A stretch of 64,000 bases of DNA from an uncultured Helicobacteraceae bacterium (lineage in GTDB: Bacteria; Campylobacterota; Campylobacteria; Campylobacterales; Helicobacteraceae): NCBI GenBank assembly GCA_934668765.1, contig CAKUOH010000002.1, positions 55,375 through 119,374 on the forward strand, given 5' to 3'. Numbering within the stretch: position 1 is the stretch's first letter; each line of letters begins with the position of its first letter. Made by a program: the position numbers and the translations under genes. Positions 56,919 through 64,000 of the stretch are shown here, piece after piece. A model generated the notes under the pieces. The model was not told the origin of the DNA. It saw only the letters and a program-made list of their open reading frames with translations, and searched no databases.

Positions 56919-57815
56919 ATGACATTCCTAGAATTAGCAAAAGAAGTGCTATCAAAGGCGGAGATTCCGCTAAGTTATAGCGAAATATGGGATAGCGCAA
57001 AGGCTATGGGATTAGATAAGCAGATTCGTAGCGAGGGCAAAACGCCACAGCATACTATGCGCGTGGCACTTACAAATGACATAAAAAATCACGCTGATTC
57101 GCCATTTTGCATTGTCAGTAAGCACCCTATGACATTTTGGCTAGATTCGCGCAAAAGTGAGATTGTGGATAAAGAGAGCGAAATCGAGCAAAAACGGCAA
57201 GAGATTCAAGTAAAAGAGTTGCAAGACATAGAGAAAAACTTTCAAGAGATTGATTTGCACCCATTGCTTGTGAAGTTTGCGACTGAAAACTTTGATATTT
57301 ATTGCAAAACTATCAACGCAAATACGAGCAAACCCACACAAAAGGGCTTAAATGAGTGGATTCACCCTGATATTGTGGCGATTCGCTTTCCCTTTGATGA
57401 CTATGAAAATGTTGCATTTGATTTGCTACGAAAATTCAACAAGGCGGACTACAAACTCTACTCTTTTGAGCTAAAGCGCGCGATAGTTAGTGCGAATCTA
57501 AAAGAATGCTATTTTCAAGCAGTCTCAAATTCTACTTTCGCAAACTACGGCTATTTGGTGGCATACAAAATCGATGAAAGAGTGCTAGGCGAGTTAGAGC
57601 GACTAAATGCGAGTTTTGGTATAGGCGTGATTGAGCTACAAAGCGAAAAGATTGTGTTTGAAGCGCGAGAGAATGAGCTAGATACTAGGACGCTAAATAT
57701 GCTTGTGGCAAAAAATACGAACTTTAAGCAGTTTATCGAAAATGTAAATAAGGACATAGAAACTTATTTAGTTTCAGGTGATACGGCGCGAATCGCTAGG
57801 AATAAATACGATTAG
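56919..57815 (+). CDS. HARE-HTH / PD-(D/E)XK protein, HrgA-like
   Basis: 298 residues. Residues 1-75 form a HARE-HTH domain (TFLELAKEVLSKAEIPLSYSEIWDSAKAMGL), known from restriction and chromatin proteins. A coiled linker follows. Then a nuclease-like core: WIHPDIVAIRFPF with Asp, KLYSFELKRAIV with E-x-K, and ECYFQAVSNSTFANYGYLVA, a PD-(D/E)XK arrangement. H. pylori HrgA, found at restriction-gene loci, has similar features as I recall. A restriction or anti-foreign-DNA role is inferred. GGAGG before ATG. Base composition returns to the host norm here. Confidence 0.75.
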   Translation: MTFLELAKEVLSKAEIPLSYSEIWDSAKAMGLDKQIRSEGKTPQHTMRVALTNDIKNHADSPFCIVSKHPMTFWLDSRKSEIVDKESEIEQKRQEIQVKELQDIEKNFQEIDLHPLLVKFATENFDIYCKTINANTSKPTQKGLNEWIHPDIVAIRFPFDDYENVAFDLLRKFNKADYKLYSFELKRAIVSANLKECYFQAVSNSTFANYGYLVAYKIDERVLGELERLNASFGIGVIELQSEKIVFEARENELDTRTLNMLVAKNTNFKQFIENVNKDIETYLVSGDTARIARNKYD

Positions 57816-57848
57816 GGGTTAGGTGCGATTAGATTCGCGTGAAACATC

Positions 57849-57891
57849 GTCATTGCGAGGCAGTTTGAGCATAGCAAAAACAACGAAACAA
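57849..57891 (+). repeat. RepB copy (degenerate)
   Basis: GTCATTGCGAGGCAG ... ACGAAACAAT in the 182-bp gap before the toxin-antitoxin pair. Confidence 0.65.
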
Positions 57892-57963
57892 TATATTTAG
57901 GGGAATTACGAATCTAGCGAATCTATCGAAACTAAAAACCGCAAATCCGTGCAACTTTTATGC

Positions 57964-57969
57964 TATAAT
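57964..57969 (+). promoter_or_regulatory. Extended -10 promoter of the toxin-antitoxin pair
   Basis: TGC directly before TATAAT, 28 bp upstream of the antitoxin ATG. AAGGA precedes the start codon. Confidence 0.55.
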
Positions 57970-57997
57970 CTGCAAATTTTTATAATAAGGATAAATA

Positions 57998-58219
57998 ATG
58001 AGCGTAGTTTTGGACTTGCCTAGCGAGGCGGAAAAAATGCTATCATCACTTGCAAAAGAGCGAAATATCTCGCAAGAAAATCTCATCAAAGAGTTGCTTT
58101 TGGAATATTTGGAGGACTTGGAGGATGCGCGAATCGGCGAGGCAGCGTATAAAGAGTATGTGGAGAGTGGGCGCGAAAGTGTGGCTTGGCAAGATTTTAA
58201 AAAAGAAATCGGCTTATGA
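57998..58219 (+). CDS. RelB-type antitoxin (ribbon-helix-helix)
   Basis: 73 residues: a ribbon-helix-helix N-terminus (SVVLDLPSEAEKMLSSLAKERNISQENLIKELLLEYL) and an acidic, aromatic C-terminal tail (YKEYVESGRESVAWQDFKKEIGL), the part that wraps the toxin. Its stop overlaps the toxin ATG (ATGA). Such antitoxins usually repress their own promoter. Confidence 0.85.
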   Translation: MSVVLDLPSEAEKMLSSLAKERNISQENLIKELLLEYLEDLEDARIGEAAYKEYVESGRESVAWQDFKKEIGL

Positions 58220-58473
58220 AACTTGATTTAAGCAATAAAGCACAAAAGCAATTTAAAAAGCTAGATAGCGTTACTAAAAGGCGGTTAGAAAAGTTTTTTG
58301 ACGAAATCGAAACACTAGAAAACCCGCGCAGTCGTGGCAGTGCGTTAGTAGGGAATCTAGCGGGACTTTGGCGTTACCGCGTGGGCGACTATCGCCTAAT
58401 CTGCCACATAAACGATGATGAGTTGGTTATCCTTTGCCTTGAGATAGCACATAGAAGCAAGGTTTATGATTAA
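58216..58473 (+). CDS. RelE/ParE-type toxin
   Basis: 85 residues: KLDLSNKAQKQFKKLDSVTKRRLEKFFDEI, then LAGLWRYRVGDYRLICHINDDELVILCLEIAHRSKVYD, the RelE core with Arg-rich strand and the H-R-x-x-V-Y-D ending. Homologues cleave mRNA on the ribosome. Coupled to its antitoxin; together a type II toxin-antitoxin module. Confidence 0.9.
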   Translation: MKLDLSNKAQKQFKKLDSVTKRRLEKFFDEIETLENPRSRGSALVGNLAGLWRYRVGDYRLICHINDDELVILCLEIAHRSKVYD

Positions 58474-58584
58474 CATTTTTGCGGATTGTGTGGCATTGCT
58501 AAAAAACTTCGCTTTGGTTTTGCCATAATTCTGCTAATGAAGAATCTTGCAATGACAATTTGTTATTTTCGTATGAATCCAAAA

Positions 58585-60399
58585 TTATTTCTTACTATTC
58601 GCCCTTTTGCGCAGATTTGGCTCTAAAATCTTTTTGCGGATTCGTAAATTTAGCGGTGTGATTTCTAAAATCTCATCTTCTTCTATCCACTCTAATGCCC
58701 GTTCTAGCGTTAAATCGCGCGGTGGGACTAGCTTTATCGCCTCATCTGCGCCACTAGAGCGCATATTTGTAAGATGCTTTGCTTTGATGGGATTGACATC
58801 TAAGTCATTGTCCCTGCTGTGCTCACCTATTACCATTCCCACATAGACTTTTGCCTGTGGCGCGATAAAGAGCACCCCTCGCTCTTGAATGTTAAAAAGC
58901 GAAAATCCTGTCGCCTCACCTGCTTCCATAGAGATGAGTGCGCCATTTTTGCGCGACTCCACGCTTCCGCTAAATGCGCGAAACTCTAAAAAGCTATGAT
59001 TCATCACACCCTCGCCTTTGGTATCAGTCAAAAACTCGCTACGATAGCCTATAAGCCCTCGTGCGGGAATCTCAAACTCTAATCTAGTAAAGCCATCATT
59101 CATAGGATTCATCGCTTTCATCTCTGCCTTTCTGCGTCCAAGTCGCTCGATAATCGTCCCGCTAAAATCTTGTGGCGTGTCGATTACCAAGTGCTCAAAT
59201 GGCTCTTTTTTCACGCCATTTTCCGTTTTTGTTATCACTTCGGGGCGTGAAATGCTAAACTCAAAGCCCTCTCTGCGTAGATTCTCCGCTAAAATGGTGA
59301 TTTGGAGCTCGCCTCTCCCGCTCACACGGAATTTCCCCTCGCCCATTTCCTCGCATCGCATAGCGATATTTGTCTGCATTTCTTTTAATAATCTATCTTT
59401 GATTTTATTTGCCGTGATATGCTTACCCTCCGTGCCAGCTAGTGGGCTATCATTTACCGCGAAATACACGCTCATCGTGGGCTCTTCTAAGTGCATAGGG
59501 TCTAGTGGCATAGGATTGTCTTTATCGACTATCGAATCACCCACATCAACGGCGTTAAACCCCGCAATAGCGACAATATCTCCAGCCCCTGCGCTCTCAA
59601 TCTCAGTCCTTGCAAGTCCCATAAAGCCGATTAACTTTGTGATTTTGCCGACTTCTTTTGTGCCGTCCCCCTTGGCTAGCATTACGGATTCGCCCTTTTT
59701 GACAATGCCATTAAACACCCGCGCAATGCCGATTTTACCCACATAATTATCATAATCTAGCGTGAAAACCTGCATTTGGAGCGGATTTTCACTGCTCCCA
59801 CTTGGCGGAGCAACAGAATCTAAAATCGCTTCAAATAACGGCTCTAAATTCTTTTTTTCATCCTCTAAATTTTTAATCGCATAGCCGTCTCGCGCCGCCG
59901 CATAAATCACAGGAAAATCAAGCTGTTCATCACTAGCACCCATAGCCACAAATAAATCAAAGACTTCATCTACCACTCTATCTGGCTCGGCGGCGGGTTT
60001 GTCGATTTTATTTACCACCACAATGGGGCGGATTCCAAAGCCTAGTGCCTTTTTTACCACAAATTTGGTTTGGGGCATTACGCCTTCTTGCGCATCGACA
60101 AGCAAAAGCACACCATCGACCATTTTTAGCACGCGCTCTACTTCGCCTCCAAAGTCGGCGTGTCCGGGCGTGTCAATAATGTTGATTTTTGTGCCTTTGT
60201 AGTTGATTGCGGTGTTTTTGGATAGGATTGTGATTCCGCGCTCTTTTTCTAAGTCGTTGCTATCCATTACGCGCTCATCGACTTTTTCGCGCTCGCTAAA
60301 TGTGCCTGATTGACTTAAAAGCCCATCTACTAATGTCGTCTTGCCGTGGTCGACGTGAGCGATAACGGCGATATTGCGAATATTTTGTGTGTCTTGCAT
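58585..60399 (-). CDS. typA: Ribosome-binding GTPase TypA/BipA
   Basis: Translational GTPase linked to 50S assembly and stress. 604 residues. G motifs: [10 protein letters not shown] (G1), ERGITI (G2), DTPGHADF (G3), NKID (G4). Then EF-G-like domains II, III and V, with the TypA C-terminal domain, which ends in a basic tail. The length is typical. The gene is divergent from the htpX-like gene. Confidence 0.96.
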   Translation of the reverse strand: MQDTQNIRNIAVIAHVDHGKTTLVDGLLSQSGTFSEREKVDERVMDSNDLEKERGITILSKNTAINYKGTKINIIDTPGHADFGGEVERVLKMVDGVLLLVDAQEGVMPQTKFVVKKALGFGIRPIVVVNKIDKPAAEPDRVVDEVFDLFVAMGASDEQLDFPVIYAAARDGYAIKNLEDEKKNLEPLFEAILDSVAPPSGSSENPLQMQVFTLDYDNYVGKIGIARVFNGIVKKGESVMLAKGDGTKEVGKITKLIGFMGLARTEIESAGAGDIVAIAGFNAVDVGDSIVDKDNPMPLDPMHLEEPTMSVYFAVNDSPLAGTEGKHITANKIKDRLLKEMQTNIAMRCEEMGEGKFRVSGRGELQITILAENLRREGFEFSISRPEVITKTENGVKKEPFEHLVIDTPQDFSGTIIERLGRRKAEMKAMNPMNDGFTRLEFEIPARGLIGYRSEFLTDTKGEGVMNHSFLEFRAFSGSVESRKNGALISMEAGEATGFSLFNIQERGVLFIAPQAKVYVGMVIGEHSRDNDLDVNPIKAKHLTNMRSSGADEAIKLVPPRDLTLERALEWIEEDEILEITPLNLRIRKKILEPNLRKRANSKK

Positions 60400-60487
60400 T
60401 GCGAATCTGTCCTTTTCAAATCTAAAATCGTGGATTAAAAAGCGCGGATTTTAACGATTCGTAGCTTAAAAAGCAAATTTGTTTGGC

Positions 60488-60493
60488 TATAAT
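60488..60493 (+). promoter_or_regulatory. Candidate -10 box for the htpX-like gene
   Basis: A perfect TATAAT, 33 bp before the TTG start. Confidence 0.5.
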
Positions 60494-60526
60494 TGCGACA
60501 TTGATACCTGCAAATAAGGATAAATT

Positions 60527-62096
60527 TTGAGCGATAATTTTTGCACCACATTTTTAACGCATAGTGGCGAAGTGCGTGGATTTGTGGATTCGCTATTTAT
60601 GATATTTTATAGCATTAAATGCAATTTTCCTTTTGGCTTTGTGATTTTAGCCATTATTTGCGCAGTTGGCGTATTTTTTATTCTTGCGCATTTAAAATCA
60701 AGCAATATCTTTATTACAATCGCTAAAATTTTCCTTGCGCTAATGCTAACCGCACTTATCGTAGTCTCTCTAATCGCGCTATTTAGCGACTTTTCAGCGC
60801 GAATCGCCACGCAAGATTCGGCGTTAGGACGAATTGCGCTATCTTTATCAATGCAAGGCATTCCATTTTTTGTGCGCAATCTCATCATCATAGCACTTGT
60901 AAGCATTGCGCTTTTTATCGCCACGCGCTTCATTTTAGGACGACAAGCGGAACTACACGGCGATTTTTGGGAGCACCAAAATGTCGCTAAAAGCAAAGTT
61001 GCGTGGCTAAATACGCTATTTTTCGCAATGCTAATGTTGATTTTCATCTGCGCTTTTAGTCTATTTCAAATGATTTTTATCGGCTTTGGCGTGGAGTTTG
61101 AAAGCGGAGTTAGCGTGGTGGCAAGTGAATTGCTAGGGTTTGGTGGCTCAAATATGCGCTTTACGCCTGATAATATCGCTAGTTACAATCACGGCACATT
61201 TATCGCAAATCGCCTTACTATGCTTAAAATCTCGCTTGGTTTAAGTGCGCTTTTTATCCTTGCGCTGTGGTTTGCCTATCTTTTTAAAAGCATTGCGATG
61301 CGAAATAATGGCATTGATAAACTCGCCTATTCGCTAAATGCTGATGAGATTCACTCTACCAAAGATGAGCGCGAAAAAATGCTTTTTGGTGTGGTGGAGG
61401 AAATGGCAATCGCGTCAAATATGCCTATGCCACGCGTTTTTATAATGCGTAATGAATCTGGCGTAAATGCAATGTGTAGCGGAGAGCGATTCGGACTGGC
61501 TGACGAAAAAATCGCCATTTTTGTTACGCAGGGTGCGCTAGATAATTTCACACGCGATGAGTTGCAGGGTGTCATCGCACACGAATTTTCACACGCATTT
61601 CACGGCGATGTGGCTTTGAATCTTAAGATTTTTTCGCTTATTTTTGGGCTGACTTGGACTATGATGATAGGCGAATTTCTCTTTCGCACGGCAATGCAGT
61701 CATCTCGCTCTCGCAATAGCGGGAAAAATAAAGGTGGTGGCGTTGCTGTCATCGCGCTAATTGCGCTTGTGTTTTATGTGCTGGGATTTTTGGGGCAGAT
61801 TTTTGCGCAAATCATTCAATCTGCCATTTCGCGCCAAAAGGAATTTTTAGCAGACGCTTCAAGTGTGCAATATACGCGCAATGTGAATGGAATCAAATCC
61901 GCATTAAAGCGCATAAGGGATTTGCAAAGTAGCACAAAAAGTGATTTAAAAAATGTCGGGGCAGTGAAAAATGTCGCTGCAAAGCCTTGTGCGCATATGT
62001 TTTTTTCTAAATGCGGTGAGCGGGTTTTTTAGCAGTATTTTTGCGACACATCCGAGTTTAGAGAAGCGAATAAAGGCGTTAAATAAAATTGGGTGA
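60527..62096 (+). pseudogene. M48 metalloprotease (HtpX-like), frameshifted near its C-terminus
   Basis: Membrane zinc protease of the HtpX/Ste24 group. Several membrane helices in the first 270 residues, then MPMPRVFIM, HEFSHAFHGD near 351 (zinc site) and the third-ligand Glu in KEFLADASSV. The read frame stops at 62032 after SKCGERVF. In the next frame the DNA gives NAVSGFFSSIFATHPSLEKRIKALNKIG to a stop at 62096, exactly the conserved THPxLxxRI end of the family. Removing one T from the seven-T run near 61999-62006 restores it. So the gene is frameshifted by one base, truly or by sequencing error. It starts with TTG after AAGGA. Confidence 0.85.
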
Positions 62097-62104
62097 ATTT
62101 AAAA

Positions 62105-62148
62105 ATTTGTCATTGCGAGATTTTGCAACGCAAAATCAAAACAGCATA
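62105..62148 (+). repeat. RepB copy (partial)
   Basis: GTCATTGCGAGATTTTGC with an altered 3' end, between the convergent htpX-like and CobW genes. Confidence 0.6.
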
Positions 62149-62200
62149 CACCTATATCAATATAAGCAATACTCACACGGCGCATATTTTGGCATACTGC

Positions 62201-63187
62201 TCACAAAATCTTAAAATCCCTCATTCCTAGCAAGGATTCAAAGCCTTTTAGCGAATCTAATATTTTTTTGCGTTCCAAATTGCGCGTGATAAAAACAAGC
62301 CTTGAGCCTTGCGCATCCTTTGAAATATGCGTGGGTGGGTGGATAATGTGCATCGCGCCGTTAATGCTTACTAAAAAGTCCTCGCCTATGTCGATAATCC
62401 CTTTCACGCGCAAAATCTGTGTGCCGTATTTGTGAAGTAGCAAACTTAACCATATCCCAAACGCACTCCACTCAATTACGCCATCAAAGCTAATGCTTAA
62501 AGTCTCAAAGCCTTGTGCGTGTGAATTTGGCGAATCTTGTGGCGTGAAATTTGCTAGATTCGCGCTATTTTGGCTATTAAAAATCGCGCTATAATACGCA
62601 CCGCTAAACTCTGCCTTGTCATAAATCGCTAAATTTGGATTCAAAGCCAAAATCCGCGCCCTTAAATCCGCCAAAACTTGCAAATCGCCCTGCAAATCCG
62701 TCTTTGTAAGTAGCACACTATCCGCAAAGATGATTTGCTCCCGTGCTTCGTTATTTTGTAGATGGGTAAAGCCATTTAACGCGTCAATACAGGCAATCAC
62801 GCCTTGCATCTCAAAATGAGCCCCTAAAAACGCATCACTTAAAATTGTCCATAAAATCGGCGCAGGATTTGCCAAACCTGTGGTTTCGATAATAATGCGT
62901 TTCAAAGATTCGCCACGCGAATCGTAACTATCTAGCACAGATTTTAGGCTATCCACCAAATCTATGCGCTTATTGCAGCACACGCAACCCGCGTTTAGAT
63001 AGAGCATTTTTTCATCGCTGTAATTTACGACTGAACGCAAGATTCGCTGGTCTAGGGCGACTTGCCCAATTTCGTTAATAATTAGGGCTATGCCTTTGTG
63101 ATTGTTTGTGGCTAAATACTCGCTTAAAAAGCTGGTTTTTCCACTGCCTAAAAAGCCTGTGATTAAAGAAATGGGGATTTTAGGCAT
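62201..63187 (-). CDS. CobW/COG0523 family metal-chaperone GTPase
   Basis: 328 residues from ATG 63187. P-loop GFLGSGKTSF at 11-20, metal-binding CxCC (CVCC at 68-71), ETTGLANP and the base-specific TKTD. The C-terminal domain is present (VKGIIDIGEDFLVSINGAMHIIHPP). Members insert or traffic metals, often Zn; the metal here is unknown. The frame is open to 63295 but overlaps the upstream gene; the chosen ATG overlaps that gene's stop by 8 bp, so the two are coupled. A Ser/Asn-rich stretch (NSQNSANLANFTPQDSPNSH) lies in the middle. Confidence 0.9.
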   Translation of the reverse strand: MPKIPISLITGFLGSGKTSFLSEYLATNNHKGIALIINEIGQVALDQRILRSVVNYSDEKMLYLNAGCVCCNKRIDLVDSLKSVLDSYDSRGESLKRIIIETTGLANPAPILWTILSDAFLGAHFEMQGVIACIDALNGFTHLQNNEAREQIIFADSVLLTKTDLQGDLQVLADLRARILALNPNLAIYDKAEFSGAYYSAIFNSQNSANLANFTPQDSPNSHAQGFETLSISFDGVIEWSAFGIWLSLLLHKYGTQILRVKGIIDIGEDFLVSINGAMHIIHPPTHISKDAQGSRLVFITRNLERKKILDSLKGFESLLGMRDFKIL

Positions 63188-63521
63188 TATTGTTCTTTTG
63201 GCGCAAAAATTCAAGCAAATTTTTATCAAGCGCATCAATATTGCGTTTTGCCAAATCCCTAGCCTTGTCCCACAAATCGCCCAAGTCATTGACAATCACG
63301 CTTTGCCCTTTTTTATCGCTCAATACAAATTTACTGCCCTGCCAATCTTCTATTTTTAGCCCATAAAAGCATAAAATTTCATTTAGCAATTTCACGCGCT
63401 TTAATCGCGCCCTTTTGCGCTCCCTAGCATTTTCATTTACGCTAATAGTCGCGTTTTGCGTCCTAAAACTCTCATCACTCCAATGAAATGAGCTAACCAA
63501 CTCACCGCACAAAATGCACAT
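63180..63521 (-). CDS. Small protein with N-terminal CxxC, upstream of the CobW GTPase
   Basis: 113 residues beginning MCILCGELVSSFHWSD; the CxxC and nearby His could bind a metal. The rest is basic (NARERKRARLKRVKLLNEIL) then acidic, with no named family. Coupling to the CobW GTPase suggests it may be a metal-handling partner or client; this is inference from position. Confidence 0.75.
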   Translation of the reverse strand: MCILCGELVSSFHWSDESFRTQNATISVNENARERKRARLKRVKLLNEILCFYGLKIEDWQGSKFVLSDKKGQSVIVNDLGDLWDKARDLAKRNIDALDKNLLEFLRQKNNNA

Positions 63522-63549
63522 TTTTCGCCTCCCAAAGCCAAAATTATGC

Positions 63550-63555
63550 TACAAT
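63550..63555 (+). promoter_or_regulatory. Candidate -10 box for the tautomerase gene
   Basis: TACAAT, 28 bp before the ATG, with AAGGA in between at 63573-63577. Confidence 0.45.
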
Positions 63556-63583
63556 TTTCCTAAAAAATCCAAAGGATTCACAA

Positions 63584-63817
63584 ATGCCATTTGTAAATAT
63601 TCGCATTACAAAAGAAAATGGGACGCCCACAAAGGCACAAAAACGCGAACTAATCGCGGGAGTAACGGACTTGCTTGCAAAAGTGCTAGGCAAAAATAAA
63701 GCCACCACCGTTGTCATAATAGATGAAATAGACACGGACAACTACGGATTAGGCGGGGATAGCATAACGCAGGTGCGAAAAAGGGACGCAAAAAATGCGA
63801 AAGGCACGAAAAAGTAA
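63584..63817 (+). CDS. 4-oxalocrotonate tautomerase family protein
   Basis: 77 residues. After Met removal the N-terminal Pro (PFVNIRITKENG) would be the catalytic base; TKAQKRELIAGVTDLLAKVLGK forms the helix and TTVVIIDEID the next strand, a DmpI/4-OT hexamer pattern. H. pylori has a close relative of similar size. The physiological substrate is unknown. Confidence 0.9.
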   Translation: MPFVNIRITKENGTPTKAQKRELIAGVTDLLAKVLGKNKATTVVIIDEIDTDNYGLGGDSITQVRKRDAKNAKGTKK

Positions 63818-63892
63818 GGACTAAAACAATGTGTTATTATGCAAATCGCAGAGATTTAGGTAAAAGCATTCTATAAGATACAATCTCCACCC

Positions 63893-64000
63893 TTACCACC
63901 CCACTCTCCACTCAAATCCACCACCATTACTCATCACTCTATTTCCATAGTTTCCATAAAATGCAAGTGAAAATTCCATATCAAAGTCTTTTGATTGTAA
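63893..64000 (-). CDS. C-terminal end of an outer-membrane beta-barrel protein (partial)
   Basis: The last 35 codons of a minus-strand gene entering from the right edge: LQSKDFDMEFSLAFYGNYGN ... GGGFEWRVGW, stop at 63893-63895. Alternating aromatic residues and a terminal Trp fit the last strands of an autotransporter or Helicobacter outer-membrane barrel. Which family cannot be told from this length. Confidence 0.55.
   Translation of the reverse strand, partial: LQSKDFDMEFSLAFYGNYGNRVMSNGGGFEWRVGW

Overview
The window reads as a low-GC chromosome segment of an enterohepatic-type Helicobacter (Campylobacterota). This rests on gene content and protein likeness: a 293-residue PgdA-type deacetylase, FlaA flagellin, a MagIII-type glycosylase, MqnA of the futalosine menaquinone route, a short adenylate kinase, CheV, fliF-fliG-fliH next to dxs, and many restriction-modification (RM) genes. 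No rRNA, tRNA or CRISPR array was seen.

Layout. 1-4.9 kb: minus-strand cheV-aspS-adk-ppa-dnaB (dnaB runs off the left edge). 4.9-8.1 kb: ligA and a metallophosphoesterase. 8.1-9.0 kb: an RM gene fragment and a dense block of palindromic repeats. 9.0-15.1 kb: cyclophilin, an exported trypsin-like protein, clpB, a nitrilase-family amidase and pgdA. 15.3-18.1 kb: a nuclease-methyltransferase fusion with a small partner. 18.3-22.2 kb: gpmI, then mraY-murD. 22.2-26.5 kb (minus): a glycosyltransferase broken at a 12-G tract, lemA, pyrC and a phosphomannomutase. 26.5-31.3 kb: hisC, fliF, fliG, fliH. 31.3-39.6 kb: an RM island with about three systems wedged between fliH and dxs. 39.6-49.9 kb: dxs, a membrane protein, mqnA, a SurA-like protein, dus, an aldo/keto reductase, agmatine deiminase, pepD, magIII. 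50-54.4 kb: flaA, dgkA, a Cys-rich lipoprotein, an HDOD protein, ilvC. 54.7-58.5 kb: accessory block with an HTH protein, two lipoproteins, an orphan, an HrgA-like HARE-HTH/nuclease protein and a RelBE-type pair. 58.6-64 kb: typA, a frameshifted htpX-like gene, a CobW GTPase with a small partner, a tautomerase, and the C-terminus of an outer-membrane barrel.

Two things stand out. First, three families of short palindromic repeats, here called RepA, RepB and RepC, lie between genes and also inside housekeeping genes as in-frame coding insertions (ligA, dxs, pepD, the phosphomannomutase). One RepA copy appears to supply the Shine-Dalgarno and start codon of pepD inside a GC hairpin. Second, the RM island carries a 315-bp near-perfect duplication of the fliH 3' end (two synonymous differences). 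This matches insertion with long target duplication, and it fuses a methyltransferase in frame to a FliH tail.

How the genes work together: most of the window is core metabolism, envelope, motility and repair. The accessory layer is defence (at least four RM loci, one degraded, plus HrgA-like and toxin-antitoxin genes) and surface variation (the poly-G glycosyltransferase). All functional names come from motif reading, not database search.
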